Shown: positions 1-8,417, counted from the first letter of the stretch. The stretch: 33,419 bases of DNA from Lysobacteraceae bacterium (GCA_004173415.1 SEHC01000006.1:1-33419), one strand, 5' to 3'. Numbers and translations are program-made. The notes: a model not told the origin generated them from the sequence alone.

Positions 1-458
1 GCATCGGGATCGAAGCCGCTTTCGGCGTGGGCGATCGAACGCAACCACGCATCCTCGACCCCGGTGGCGCGGGAGGCGGCCTTGAACTGCTTGGCGAACT
101 TGTCCAGTTGCGGCTTGCCAACCTTGCCCAGTCCGGCATGGGCCGGCTCACCCGGCGGCGTTTCGACGGTGAACTTCAGATAGACGGTGGCGCCCGGCAG
201 CTTGCGGGTGCCGTAGACCATCTTGCCGTCCTGCTCGCGCTGGTAGAGGGTACCGCTGAACACGCCCATCGAACCCCACAGGTTGGGCACCTTGGCCACG
301 TCGTCGTCGACCTGCCTGGCCTCGCACTTCGAGCCCGGCTCCGGCGCGGTGGACAGGCTGACGGTGCCGGCACGCACGCAGCGGTACACGGTGCGCGCGT
401 GCGCGGGCAACGCGCTGGCCACGAGCAGGATCAGCAGCAGGAAGCGGGAACCGGTCAT
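1..458 (-). CDS. Lytic transglycosylase, SLT domain (3' end outside window)
   Basis: This frame is open to the left edge and is absent from the ORF track because it lacks a stop in the window. It encodes 152 complete codons from an ATG at 458. The N-terminus is a signal peptide (MTGSRFLLLILLVASALPAHA), followed by a short cysteine-containing region of the kind that often precedes SLT domains in xanthomonads. The visible C-terminal part contains AHAESGFDPDA, which matches the catalytic-glutamate motif of family 1 lytic transglycosylases; these cleave peptidoglycan between MurNAc and GlcNAc in the periplasm. The rest of the catalytic domain lies beyond base 1. The family assignment rests mainly on that single motif plus the export signal, so it is good but not certain. 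Confidence 0.75.
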   Translation of the reverse strand, partial: MTGSRFLLLILLVASALPAHARTVYRCVRAGTVSLSTAPEPGSKCEARQVDDDVAKVPNLWGSMGVFSGTLYQREQDGKMVYGTRKLPGATVYLKFTVETPPGEPAHAGLGKVGKPQLDKFAKQFKAASRATGVEDAWLRSIAHAESGFDPD

Positions 459-546
459 GCGCGGATGCTAAACGCCTGAAAGCCAACCGCCCCACAACCA
501 GCGACCTGGGGTTCATCGGGGACTGGGGACCGAGAGTGATCGGCCT

Positions 547-1092
547 TCATCGCTGGCCGCGGGGTTGGATGGCAACGACCTTGACCTCGAAGCTGCTGCA
601 GTCGGCGCTGCCGGGACTGCAGATGCCATTGATCCAGGTTTCGCCACTGCCGAACATGATGCCCTGCTGGTTGACCCTCAGGTCCGCATACCGTTGCGCA
701 GCGACCACGCGGGAGATGTCCGGAGTGAGGATGCGTTCGTAGTCGCGCACCAATGCGGCGGCATCGTTGAGGCTGACCTTGTTGCCCTCCACGGTCGCCT
801 GCAGCGGATAGCGCACCAATGCGGCGACCGCTTCGCGGTCACCCGCCGCCACCGCTGCCTGGTAGGCCAGGATCACCGCGCGGTAGCGGGCGTGATCGCC
901 CAGCAGCGCATCGATGCGGTCGTCGACCGCCTGCGTCTCGGCCGCAACAGGCTGAGGCGTGGCGGAGGCCGGCACGCCCGCCATGGGCGCAACCGCAGCA
1001 GTCGCCGGCACCTGAGCCGCGGTTTCCGCCGGCTTGCCGCAGCCGGCCAGCAGGCACGCGAGCGTCGCGATGATCGGGAGCGGCTTGTTCAT
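547..1092 (-). CDS. Putative outer-membrane or periplasmic lipoprotein, unknown function
   Basis: The ORF track starts this frame at 1218, but the ATG at 1092 gives a typical lipoprotein signal: a short basic start, a hydrophobic stretch and lipobox LAGC with the lipidated cysteine at residue 18. The mature protein has an Ala/Pro-rich linker (about residues 20-55). A helical, charged segment follows with RYRAVILAYQAAVAAGDREA and VAALVRYPL, and the C-terminus has a small cysteine pair (GICSPGSADC). The middle part resembles periplasmic proteins that carry a short helical pair, but I do not recognise a named family. It is 181 aa, on the same strand as the transglycosylase and separated from it by 88 bases. 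No strong Shine-Dalgarno is visible before 1092. Confidence 0.7.
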   Translation of the reverse strand: MNKPLPIIATLACLLAGCGKPAETAAQVPATAAVAPMAGVPASATPQPVAAETQAVDDRIDALLGDHARYRAVILAYQAAVAAGDREAVAALVRYPLQATVEGNKVSLNDAAALVRDYERILTPDISRVVAAQRYADLRVNQQGIMFGSGETWINGICSPGSADCSSFEVKVVAIQPRGQR

Positions 1093-1269
1093 GGTCCAGG
1101 CTCGCTTGGAAAAGATCCATTCGGCAGGGAATGGACCCGCGATCTTAGCGGGGGTTGATGTGACGGCAACGGCCACGCCTCCCCCAGCCCGCTGGTATGG
1201 CCTTGACCCGATGCGCACAGGCGTATCGCCCTGCTAAGCTGGGATGGGGATCTTGATGGGAATACATGT

Positions 1270-1734
1270 ATGAGCGTGAAGCTCAAGGCCGGCTCCATGG
1301 AGCTGGAAACCGCGTTCATCGACTGGCTGCGCACCCAGGGCTACAACCCACCCGATGGCATCGAGCCCTTCTTCCAGGGCTCGGATTTCGTGCGCACCCA
1401 GCTGCTGCTGATCCACGACAGCGAGAAGCAGCAGTTGCTGGAGGAAGCCCGCCAGCACCTGGTCCGCCGCAGCAGGGACCCGATGTTCGCCGGCCAGTTC
1501 CCGGCGGTGCACGAATGCCGCGACCGCGACGGGAGGCCGGCGCGCTACACCGTCAACATGACCCTTTCCGACGACGGTGCCGAATGGATCGGACGGGCAT
1601 GGAGCGGTGGCGAGTACCTGGGCGAGATCCATGGCTCGGTCACGGGCCGTCGCGGCAACTACCTCGAACTGGCCTGCCAGCACGTCGAGGCCGAGATCCT
1701 CGGTCGCGGCGCCGCGGTGCGACAGGGCCGCTGA
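1270..1734 (+). CDS. Conserved-looking hypothetical protein, 154 aa
   Basis: The ORF starts at the second of two overlapping ATGs (1266 in another frame, 1270 here) and lies downstream of a purine-rich GGGATGGGG stretch. The product is soluble, acidic to neutral, and has no signal peptide or membrane segment. It begins with an amphipathic region (ELETAFIDWLRTQGY), and a beta-rich C-terminal half contains YTVNMTLSDDG and GSVTGRRGNYLELACQHVEA. I do not recognise the family. Codon use matches its neighbours, and it stands alone between a lipoprotein on the other strand and the oxidoreductase 63 bases downstream, so it is probably a real gene of unknown role. Confidence 0.65.
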   Translation: MSVKLKAGSMELETAFIDWLRTQGYNPPDGIEPFFQGSDFVRTQLLLIHDSEKQQLLEEARQHLVRRSRDPMFAGQFPAVHECRDRDGRPARYTVNMTLSDDGAEWIGRAWSGGEYLGEIHGSVTGRRGNYLELACQHVEAEILGRGAAVRQGR

Positions 1735-1797
1735 GGCCGGCAGGGACAGCGTCCGCTTCCCTGCGGAGGCCGTTGCCCGCGTAATAGACTGGCGGCG

Positions 1798-2904
1798 ATG
1801 GCCACCGCCGCGATCACGGAGCAGCACTTGGATCCCCTCCTCAACGTGGCACTGGTGGGCTATGGCTTCGTCGGCAAGGTGTTCCATGCGCCGTTGATCC
1901 GCCGCACGCCGGGCCTGCGCCTGCGCTGCGTGGTCTCCAGCGACGCGGCAAAGGTCCACGCCGACCATCCCGACGTGCGCGTGGTCGCCAGCGCCGAAAC
2001 CGCTTTTGCCGACCCGGCCATCGACCTGGTGGTCATCGCCGCGCCCAACGCCCTTCATGCCCCCCTCGCCATCGCCGCACTCGGGCAGGGCAAGCACGTG
2101 GTCGTGGACAAGCCCTTCACCGTGACCGCCGAAGAAGCGCGCCGCGTGGCCGAGCATGCACGCCGCGCGGGCCGCATCGCCAGCGTGTTCCAGAACCGGC
2201 GCTGGGACGCCGATTTCCTCGCCCTGCGCCGCCTGCTTGCCGACGGCAGCCTGGGAGAGATCGCCGAATTCCATTCCCACTTCGACCGCCACCGGCCGGC
2301 GGTCGCGCCGCGCTGGCGGGAAAGCGGCGAGCCCGGCTCCGGGCTCTGGTACGACCTGGGTCCGCACCTGCTGGACCAGGCGGTCCAGCTGTTCGGGATG
2401 CCCGACGCGGTGTTCGCCGACCTCGCGCGCCAGCGGGTGGGTGCGCTGGCCGACGACTACTTCCACGTGCTGCTGCGTTACCGGCACTTGCGCGTGGTCC
2501 TGCACGCCGGGTCCCTGGTGGCCGGCAACGGCCTGCGCTTCGCCGTGCATGGCAGCGCCGGCAGTTTCATCAAGCACGGCCTGGATCCGCAGGAGGCGGC
2601 CTTGCGCAGCGGGGCCACGCCCGGGCAGCCCGGCTGGGGCAGGGATCCGCAACCGGGCTGGCTGCATCCGGCCACCGCAGCCGGGGGGTCGCCCGCGCCC
2701 GCGACGCCACTGGCGGCCATGGCCGGGACCGACGGCGACTACCGCCGCTACTACCAGGCCATGCATTCGGCAATTACCGCCGGCCGGCCGCCACCGGTCG
2801 GCATCGACGAGGCCGTGCAACTGATGGAACTGCTGGAGGCCGGCCTGCTGAGCGCGGCGCAGGGCCGGGAAGTGGCATGCGGGGCGCCTGCCGTCACAGG
2901 CTAG
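1798..2904 (+). CDS. Gfo/Idh/MocA-family oxidoreductase, YdgJ-like
   Basis: This encodes a 368-aa NAD(P)-dependent dehydrogenase. The N-terminal Rossmann fold has the dinucleotide loop LVGYGFVGKVFHAP (about residues 19-32). The family signature DKPF, whose lysine is in the active site, lies near residue 104. The substrate domain carries FHSHFDRHRP and WYDLGPHLLDQ, both closely matching the E. coli YdgJ group by memory. The physiological substrate is unknown; relatives act on sugars, polyols or their derivatives. The ATG at 1798 has no Shine-Dalgarno, but a possible -10 element (TAGACT) ends seven bases before it, which fits a leaderless mRNA. A TTG at 1828 preceded by CGGAG is an alternative start that would trim the extra N-terminus to the length of YdgJ. 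Confidence 0.9.
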   Translation: MATAAITEQHLDPLLNVALVGYGFVGKVFHAPLIRRTPGLRLRCVVSSDAAKVHADHPDVRVVASAETAFADPAIDLVVIAAPNALHAPLAIAALGQGKHVVVDKPFTVTAEEARRVAEHARRAGRIASVFQNRRWDADFLALRRLLADGSLGEIAEFHSHFDRHRPAVAPRWRESGEPGSGLWYDLGPHLLDQAVQLFGMPDAVFADLARQRVGALADDYFHVLLRYRHLRVVLHAGSLVAGNGLRFAVHGSAGSFIKHGLDPQEAALRSGATPGQPGWGRDPQPGWLHPATAAGGSPAPATPLAAMAGTDGDYRRYYQAMHSAITAGRPPPVGIDEAVQLMELLEAGLLSAAQGREVACGAPAVTG

Positions 2905-2927
2905 CGCAGAGCCGCGGCGGCGAGTCC

Positions 2928-3215
2928 TCAGGCCGGGCCCAGGCGGGTGACCTGGCGCACCTGGTCCAGCCACAGGTAGTGCGACTGGCCGGGATGGTCC
3001 AGGTCGTCCAGGCGCAGCAGCGAATTGACTCCCTCCGCACCCTGCGCATCGCGGAACACCTGCATCGAGGGCCTGGCGGTGACCGTGCCCCGGAGCCGGC
3101 GGCCATCGCTCATGCCCAGCTCCACCCTCGCCTCGTCGTCGAGTTCGACGATGCGTGATTCGATCAGGGCGATGTCCGCCGGGTCGTGGTACACGCGCGG
3201 TGCGATGCTGGTCAT
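2928..3215 (-). CDS. DUF3247 family protein
   Basis: This is a 95-aa soluble protein with no export signal. It has the features I associate with DUF3247, a family largely restricted to xanthomonads: an N-terminal VYHDPADIALIESRI segment, then ARVELGMSDGRRLRGTV, RPSMQVFRDAQGAEG, and the C-terminal HYLWLDQVRQV. The fold looks like a small beta-barrel, reminiscent of a compact Sm-like arrangement, but this is inference. The function is unknown. It is convergent with the oxidoreductase (23 bases between stops) and is followed 69 bases away by the next minus-strand start, so it is probably a single-gene unit. Confidence 0.8.
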   Translation of the reverse strand: MTSIAPRVYHDPADIALIESRIVELDDEARVELGMSDGRRLRGTVTARPSMQVFRDAQGAEGVNSLLRLDDLDHPGQSHYLWLDQVRQVTRLGPA

Positions 3216-3284
3216 GACGGGATACCGGCCGGGGAAAGCCGAAAGCTAGTGCGCCGCGCGTAACGCCTCGTTAAGTGCCGGCGC

Positions 3285-3656
3285 TCAACCCTTGCCGCAG
3301 TCCGGCGCCACCGGCATGGCGTTCGTGTCCAGGCAATGCCGCGTGCCCGCCGGCAACCGGCCGGTGCGATGCCACTGGCCCGAGGCCAGGGTGAATCGCT
3401 CGAGCACCCGGGTGGCGCAGGCTCCGGGCGCGGCGGGTGCCGCCGTTCGCGTGCAGTCGTTGACGAACACGACGTAATGGCAACGGCCGCTGGCGCTGTG
3501 CAGGCATTCGAAGCGCGCGCCCTCGGCGCCGAGCTGGGATTTGGTCGAGGTGAGGCCCGCGGCGTCGACCGACAGGGTCAGCGTGGTGGGACCGGTCGGC
3601 GGGTTCAGGCCGACCAGCGAAAGCAGGAACGAGACCAGCGAAATCAGCAGGCGCAT
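3285..3656 (-). CDS. Small exported protein of unknown function, Cys-containing
   Basis: The 123-aa product has a hydrophobic N-terminus (MRLLISLVSFLLSLVGL) that acts either as a signal peptide without a clear cleavage motif or as a membrane anchor. The remainder has six cysteines (in FECLHS, GRCHYV, NDCTR, GACATR, RHCLD and APDCGKG), a number that suggests disulfide bonds in the periplasm. I do not recognise the family. It lies 49 bases downstream of the LytTR regulator stop on the same strand, so it could be read through from that operon or have its own promoter in the short gap. The alternative frame 3271..3690 in the ORF track lacks the hydrophobic leader and is rejected. Confidence 0.65.
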   Translation of the reverse strand: MRLLISLVSFLLSLVGLNPPTGPTTLTLSVDAAGLTSTKSQLGAEGARFECLHSASGRCHYVVFVNDCTRTAAPAAPGACATRVLERFTLASGQWHRTGRLPAGTRHCLDTNAMPVAPDCGKG

Positions 3657-3705
3657 GGGGGGTTTCCTCTGGATGGCATTGCCCGAACAAGGCGATGCCG
3701 ATGCG

Positions 3706-4473
3706 TTACATGTTGCGGAACAGGGCCATGAAGGGCTGGCTGACCGCCAGCGTCTCGGGCCTGGATTTGAGCCGCACCGTGCCCTTGCCGGTGTCGTCGC
3801 GCGAGACCGATGCGATCGCCTTCAGGTTGACCACGGTGGAGCGGTGGATCTGCTTGAAGATCGTCGGATCCAGCACTTCCAGCAGCTCGCGGATCGGCTT
3901 GCGCAGCAGCGACTCGCCCTCGGCGGTCATGACCACGGTGTACTTGTGGTCGGCCTGGAAATAGGCCACGTCGTCGACCATGATCAGGCGCGTGTCCTTG
4001 CCGGCGCTGGCGGTGAGCCAGACCAGCGGCTCGACCGCGGGAGCCGACAGGCGCGAGCCGAGCTGGCGGAACATCGCTGCCAGCGCTTCGGCATCGGGCG
4101 CGCCCTGAACCAGCCGCGACTGCAGGCGCTGCACGGTGGCGGCCAGGCGATCTTGCGCGACCGGCTTGAGCAGGTAATCGACGGCGCCCCGGTCGAAGGC
4201 ATCGACCGCGTACTGGTCGTAGGCGGTGACGAACACGACCTGGGTCCCGGGGCTGGCCTCGGCCGCGGCGGCGGCCACTTCCAGCCCGGTCAGCCCCGGC
4301 ATGCGGATGTCCAGGAAGGCCACGTCCGGCTGTTGCTCGGCGATGGCCTCCAGCGCGGTGCCGCCGTCCTCGCATTCGGCCACGATCTGCAGGCCGGGCC
4401 AGGCGGCGGCCAGCAGCCTGGACAGTTCCGTGCGCAACAGCGCTTCGTCTTCGGCAATCACGCACTTAGGCAT
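3706..4473 (-). CDS. LytTR-family response regulator (AlgR-like)
   Basis: This 255-aa DNA-binding response regulator partners the kinase directly upstream. The receiver domain occupies about residues 1-120, with the acidic pair E8/D9, phospho-acceptor D55 in FLDIRMPG, T83 in FVTAY and K103 in YLLKPV. The LytTR domain runs from about 150 to the end and shows VAYFQADHKYTVV, GESLLRKPIRELLE and FKQIHRSTVVNL, the usual beta-strand and loop motifs. The ORF track uses a start at 4497. I prefer the ATG at 4473, which overlaps the kinase stop as ATGCCTAA and has GGTGA eight bases upstream, implying translational coupling. The closest functional model is AlgR, but the target genes are unknown. Confidence 0.92.
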   Translation of the reverse strand: MPKCVIAEDEALLRTELSRLLAAAWPGLQIVAECEDGGTALEAIAEQQPDVAFLDIRMPGLTGLEVAAAAAEASPGTQVVFVTAYDQYAVDAFDRGAVDYLLKPVAQDRLAATVQRLQSRLVQGAPDAEALAAMFRQLGSRLSAPAVEPLVWLTASAGKDTRLIMVDDVAYFQADHKYTVVMTAEGESLLRKPIRELLEVLDPTIFKQIHRSTVVNLKAIASVSRDDTGKGTVRLKSRPETLAVSQPFMALFRNM

Positions 4474-5713
4474 TGTCGTCACCGTGTTCCTGGCCATGCG
4501 GCAGCTGGATGGTCGCGGCCACGCCGCTGGGGAAATTGGCGACGATGCTGAATGAAGCCGCGCCGCCGTAGGCCAGGCGCAGCCGTTCGCGCACGTTCTT
4601 CAGGCCGATGCCGGTGCCGCTGCTCTGCGCGTTGAAGCCCTGCCCGTCGTCGGCGACGGTGACCGCCAGCATCCCGTCTACCAGGCGGGCGATGATCCAG
4701 ATCGTGCCACCACCGGACTTGGGCTCCAGGCCGTGCTTGATCGCATTCTCGACCAGGGTCTGCAGCATCATCGCCGGGAACGGGATCGGCTTCAGCGCCT
4801 CGGGCACCTCGATCTGCAGTTCCAGCCGGTTGCCCATGCGGATCCTGAGGATTTCCAGGTAGGCCCGCGCGCGCTCCAGCTCTTCGCCCAGGGTGGACAG
4901 CGAATCCTCGGTGCGCGGCAGCGAATGGCGCAGGTAGGTGATCAGGTTGCCCAGCATCTGGTCGGCCCGGGCCGGGTCGCTGCGGGTCAGGTACTGCGCG
5001 CTGGCCAGGGTGTTGTAGAGGAAGTGCGGCTCGACCTGCGCGTGCAGCAGGCTCAGCTTGGCCACGGTCAGTTCCTTCTCGGTCACCGTCTGCCGCGCGG
5101 CCGCCTGTTCGTTGCGCCGGTGTTCGGCGACGCGGCGGGTGATCGCGCGGGTGAAGGCTTCGGCGTTTTCCAGGTTGGTGCCGTCGTCGACCAGGAACCA
5201 GTCGCTCCAGGCCCCGCTTTCCGGCTCGCAGACCAGGGTCACGCTGCAGATGCCGTCGCCCGGCGTGACCGTGGCCAGGATCTGGTTGCGCTTGATGTGG
5301 ATCCAGTACAGCGGATTGAAGCGGCCCGGGCTCTTGGCGCTGTAGGGATTGAGCCGGGCGACCTTGGCCCGTACCTGCAGGCTGTCGCGCGCGCTTTCGA
5401 TGTCCTCCGAGCGGGGCAGCTCGCGGATCGCCGCGTCGACCAGCTGGAAGGCTTCGTCGGCCCCCAGCGGGACCTCGATCTGCCGGCGCTGGCGGTTGGC
5501 CAGGCTGCCGGGGTCGATGTTGCCGACGATGAGGCGGATGCGGCGGATGTGGGAGACCGCGCTGGCGATGACGAAGCCGAGCACGACCAGGAACAGCAGG
5601 AACAGGCCGTCCGTGCCGCCGTCGAAGAAGCCGCCCCACAGGATCAGCAGGAGCAGGAAGCCGACGAACCAGGCGATGGCAATCCGCAGCACGAAGAAGA
5701 AGCTGGTTTTCAC
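4466..5713 (-). CDS. LytS/AlgZ-type sensor histidine kinase
   Basis: This is a 415-aa membrane kinase starting at GTG 5713. Two membrane segments (about residues 6-27 and 36-55) are followed by a cytoplasmic region of about 150 residues that I cannot assign, then the His_kinase/HATPase pair typical of LytTR partners. The phospho-accepting H230 lies in QVEPHFLYN, the N-box is LVENAIKHGLEP (N323), and the G-boxes are DDGQGF and GTGIGLKNVRERL. Only two membrane spans are seen, fewer than in AlgZ/FimS or LytS, so the stimulus is probably sensed in or near the membrane or by the unassigned cytoplasmic domain. It forms an overlapping operon with the response regulator. A phased direct repeat upstream (5794-5823) may be the operon's own regulatory site. 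Confidence 0.92.
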   Translation of the reverse strand: MKTSFFFVLRIAIAWFVGFLLLLILWGGFFDGGTDGLFLLFLVVLGFVIASAVSHIRRIRLIVGNIDPGSLANRQRRQIEVPLGADEAFQLVDAAIRELPRSEDIESARDSLQVRAKVARLNPYSAKSPGRFNPLYWIHIKRNQILATVTPGDGICSVTLVCEPESGAWSDWFLVDDGTNLENAEAFTRAITRRVAEHRRNEQAAARQTVTEKELTVAKLSLLHAQVEPHFLYNTLASAQYLTRSDPARADQMLGNLITYLRHSLPRTEDSLSTLGEELERARAYLEILRIRMGNRLELQIEVPEALKPIPFPAMMLQTLVENAIKHGLEPKSGGGTIWIIARLVDGMLAVTVADDGQGFNAQSSGTGIGLKNVRERLRLAYGGAASFSIVANFPSGVAATIQLPHGQEHGDDNA

Positions 5714-5793
5714 GGAAGTGTTCTCACGCAGTGCCCGGGGTTCCGGATTGCGGTGGAGCCTAGCCGAGCCACCGGCCCTCCGGTAGCGGAAGG

Positions 5794-5823
5794 CGACGAA
5801 ACCCGGTTGCCGCCGACGAAACC
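5794..5823 (-). promoter_or_regulatory. Phased direct repeat, candidate LytTR/AlgR-type binding site
   Basis: The decamer CGACGAAACC occurs twice, at 5794-5803 and 5814-5823, exactly 20 bases apart start to start. Read on the kinase strand each copy is GGTTTCGTCG, which contains the TTCGTC core of the AlgR recognition sequence known from Pseudomonas (CCGTTCGTC). LytTR domains usually bind two direct repeats about two helical turns apart. The site lies roughly 80-110 bases upstream of the kinase start, so autoregulation is a reasonable inference. The remainder of the 251-base gap (5714-5964) shows no recognisable gene or clear -35/-10 pair. Confidence 0.45.
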
Positions 5824-5964
5824 GGGGAAACAGGCGCGGCAGGGGGTTGCCGCAAGTGTTCGGACACGCCTGTTCCGCGCGAGCCTGGCCCGAGTGGCCG
5901 ACGTTTGCGCTGGCCGGGGCCTAGGGCGACGCCGGCACGGGCGGCGACGCGTCTAGGGCGCCGT

Positions 5965-7029
5965 TCATGGACGCGGGACCGATGCAGCCTGTTCGGCAAC
6001 GGCGGTCCCGGCTGCCGGCGCCACGAACTTTTCCTTGCGCAGTTGCAAGGTGGTGGTGAGCACCTCGTTCCTCTGGCCGACGCGGCGCCGCTGCACGGTC
6101 TGCATCCATTGCACGATGCCGGTTGCCGGGTCGATGCGGAAACGGGTCGAACTGCCTATGTCGATGTTAGCGGTCGCCTGCTCCAGGGTGGGCTGCCCCG
6201 GCTTGCCCTCGCCCTGCGCCGCCTGCGCTCCCATCAGCTTGCGCACTGTGGCCGCCAATACCTCGCCACCGCGCTCGCGGTCCACGCCCACGGTCCATTC
6301 CAGCATCATCCAGCCTTCGTGCAGCGGATCGCGGCTCAGGCTCATCCGGCCGGCCATCGGGAACGCATCACCGCCAAACGGATTGGCGCCCTCGTCCTCG
6401 TATTCGTACTCGTAGTCGAGGCCGAGGCCGCCGCCGGCCACGAAGTTGTAGGCCTGCGGCAGGATCGAAAGTTGCGTCTCCAGCACCGGTCCGCTGGTGT
6501 AGGCCGAGAACAGCCGCTCGCGCAGCGCGCGCGCCTCCGCGGTTTCCTTGCCCGGCCCGGATCCGGATTTGGCCGCATCCCGCCATTTCACCACCAGCGT
6601 CTTGAAGCGTCGCTGCAGGTCTTCCATGTTGGCGATGCCGGCATAGGTGCCGTCGCGGGCCAGGCTCACTTCCAGCGTGGTCTTGCCAAACTCCCGTGCG
6701 AGCTCGTCACGCACGCGGCGCTCTTCCACGGATTCATTGCCGGAACGACCGAGCACGGCCAGCGTGGTCCAGCCCTGGACGAAGCCGGACTTTTCCACGC
6801 GCAGGATCGCGATCCGGGTGACCTCGCTGCTGGTCACGCGGCTGCCCACGCCCTTGACCTCGACGACGCGCTCGCTGCTCTGGTCGTATTCCAGACTGAC
6901 CCCACTGGCCCAGGGCAGCGGCCATTCGACCACTTTCGGCGGCGGCTTGCGAAACTGCTTGGCCTCCGTTCCGGGCAGCGCAAGAACCAGGCCGGCCACC
7001 ATCAAGGCGGCGATGATCGATCGTTTCAT
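5965..7029 (-). CDS. Exported protein of unknown function, 354 aa
   Basis: The start is the ATG at 7029 rather than the track's 7062. It is preceded by GGGGA at good spacing and yields a clean signal peptide (MKRSIIAALMVAGLVLALPG). The mature protein has a proline/lysine start (KQFRKPPPKVVEWPLPW) and long beta-rich stretches. A region alternating acidic and tyrosine residues (DYEYEYEDEGANPFGG) sits near residue 215, and STRFRIDPATGIVQWMQTVQ lies near the C-terminus. The latter pattern, a value conditioned on residue-rich strands, is common in periplasmic proteins with repeated beta units, but I cannot name the family. It is followed 251 bases later by the kinase operon and preceded by 6-phosphogluconate dehydrogenase on the same strand, with no obvious functional link. 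Confidence 0.75.
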   Translation of the reverse strand: MKRSIIAALMVAGLVLALPGTEAKQFRKPPPKVVEWPLPWASGVSLEYDQSSERVVEVKGVGSRVTSSEVTRIAILRVEKSGFVQGWTTLAVLGRSGNESVEERRVRDELAREFGKTTLEVSLARDGTYAGIANMEDLQRRFKTLVVKWRDAAKSGSGPGKETAEARALRERLFSAYTSGPVLETQLSILPQAYNFVAGGGLGLDYEYEYEDEGANPFGGDAFPMAGRMSLSRDPLHEGWMMLEWTVGVDRERGGEVLAATVRKLMGAQAAQGEGKPGQPTLEQATANIDIGSSTRFRIDPATGIVQWMQTVQRRRVGQRNEVLTTTLQLRKEKFVAPAAGTAVAEQAASVPRP

Positions 7030-7110
7030 TGCGAATCCCCGCTCGCATCGTGCAGGCCACATCTTAAGCGACGTGCTGGCGCCGGCCGTGGCTGACCGTG
7101 CCGTCGCCGG

Positions 7111-8016
7111 TCAGCCTGGCTCGGTCGGGTGCCCGCCGAACTGGTTGCGCATCGCCGCCAGCAGCTTGTCGGCGAACGAATCGGCCTCGCGCGAACGCAG
7201 GCGCTCCAGCAACGACAGGGTGATCACCGGCGCGGACACGTCCAGGTCGATGGCCTCGGCCACGGTCCAGCGTCCCTCGCCCGAATCGGACACGCGCGGC
7301 GCGATCCCGGCCAGGGTCGGATTGCCGCCCAGCGCCTCGGCGGTCAGGTCCAGCAGCCAGGAGCGGACCACGCTGCCCTCGCGCCAGATCTCGGCCACCT
7401 GGTGCAGGTCCAGGTCGAAGTCGGTCTTGCGCTGCATGATCGCGAAGCCCTCGGCATAGGCCTGCATCATTCCGTACTCGATGCCGTTGTGGACCATCTT
7501 GGTGAAGTGGCCCGCGCCGCTGGGTCCGACCCTGCCCCAGCCGCGATCGGCCGCCGGCGCCAGCGTGGACAACAACGGCCGCAACCGCTGCACGGCACCG
7601 GCATCGCCGCCGACCATCAGGCTGTAGCCTTCGGCCAGCCCCCACACGCCGCCACTGGTACCGCAGTCCAGATAGTGGATGCCCTGCCGGGCCATCGTCG
7701 CGGCACGCCGCAACGTGTCCTTGTAGTAGGAATTGCCGCCGTCCACGACCACGTCATCGGGCGACAGCAGGGGCACCAGCTGGCCCAGGGTGTCGTCGAC
7801 GACATGGCCGGCGGGCACCATCATCCACAGCACGCGTGGCGCCGGCAGTGCCTGGACCAGTTCGGCCAGCGAGGCGGCCGCGGTCACGCCCCTGGCCGCG
7901 GCCAGCGCGCGCGCGTCGGCGTTCGGATCGAACCCGAACGCGGCATGTCCGCCGCGCGCAATCCTTTCGGCCATGTTGGCGCCCATGCGGCCCAGGCCGA
8001 TCATTCCCAGTTCCAT
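7111..8016 (-). CDS. gnd: 6-phosphogluconate dehydrogenase, decarboxylating, short NAD-type
   Basis: The 301-aa enzyme converts 6-phosphogluconate to ribulose 5-phosphate, CO2 and reduced cofactor. The length (about 300 aa, not the 470 aa of the classic NADP enzyme) matches the short form, typically NAD-dependent. Motifs are the Rossmann loop MIGLGRMGANM (residues 5-15), VVDGGNSYYKDT, the substrate-binding DCGTSGGVWGLAEGY, and the catalytic lysine region GHFTKMVHNGIEYGMMQAYAEG. The track start at 8079 is too early. Two in-frame ATGs lie at 8022 and 8016; an AGGG element sits at proper distance only from 8016, so I use that. Two short ORFs lie upstream on the same strand. No Zwf or Edd gene is nearby. 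Confidence 0.93.
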   Translation of the reverse strand: MELGMIGLGRMGANMAERIARGGHAAFGFDPNADARALAAARGVTAAASLAELVQALPAPRVLWMMVPAGHVVDDTLGQLVPLLSPDDVVVDGGNSYYKDTLRRAATMARQGIHYLDCGTSGGVWGLAEGYSLMVGGDAGAVQRLRPLLSTLAPAADRGWGRVGPSGAGHFTKMVHNGIEYGMMQAYAEGFAIMQRKTDFDLDLHQVAEIWREGSVVRSWLLDLTAEALGGNPTLAGIAPRVSDSGEGRWTVAEAIDLDVSAPVITLSLLERLRSREADSFADKLLAAMRNQFGGHPTEPG

Positions 8017-8107
8017 GTGCATGCCCTGCGGTAGTGGTCGCGGGCACCAGCTTCGCACGGTCGGCCGGGCAAGGCCCATCCTGCCGCTGCCACCGCCTGC
8101 GACGGGC

Positions 8108-8320
8108 TCAGGCGCGCATCATAGTGACAAGCGCGCCGGTGTCGATGACCTGGAAGGTGTCGCTGTCGATGCGCCTGACCGGACTGCCATCGTCGAGCGC
8201 ATACGCGGCAGCATTCGGGCGCCCCCCGGATTCTGCCGGATCAGCCGCGGAATGGCGGACGACGTGGACCTTCTGCATGTTGCCAGCCTGGTCTTGGGCG
8301 AAGAAGAAGCGGCTGCTCAT
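8108..8320 (-). CDS. Small hypothetical protein, 70 aa
   Basis: This short ORF begins at ATG 8320 with GGAAGG upstream. It encodes a soluble protein with no signal peptide. The N-terminal half has aromatic residues (SSRFFFAQDQAG) and the C-terminal half reads like a small beta unit (VRRIDSDTFQVIDTGALV). I do not recognise the family. Codon use resembles its neighbours and there is a plausible ribosome binding site, which favours a real gene. It sits between gnd (91 bases downstream) and a second 70-aa ORF (97 bases upstream) on the same strand. Confidence 0.5.
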   Translation of the reverse strand: MSSRFFFAQDQAGNMQKVHVVRHSAADPAESGGRPNAAAYALDDGSPVRRIDSDTFQVIDTGALVTMMRA

Positions 8321-8417
8321 GGTGCGTTGCCTTCCAGTGGAGGTTCCACCACGCTACCGGAGGGGATCGGCGAACGGACGTGAAATCAGCGTTCGGAATC
8401 CGTGAACCCGGCACCAC

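Noticed and set aside
1234-2973. 579-aa minus-strand ORF
   Set aside because: It runs antisense to the clearly conserved YdgJ-like oxidoreductase; its translation is Arg/Gly/His-rich without motifs, a common product of GC-rich codon bias.
3541-4551. 336-aa plus-strand ORF, and 4733..5956
   Set aside because: Both are antisense to the LytTR regulator and kinase, whose catalytic residues are intact in the minus frames.
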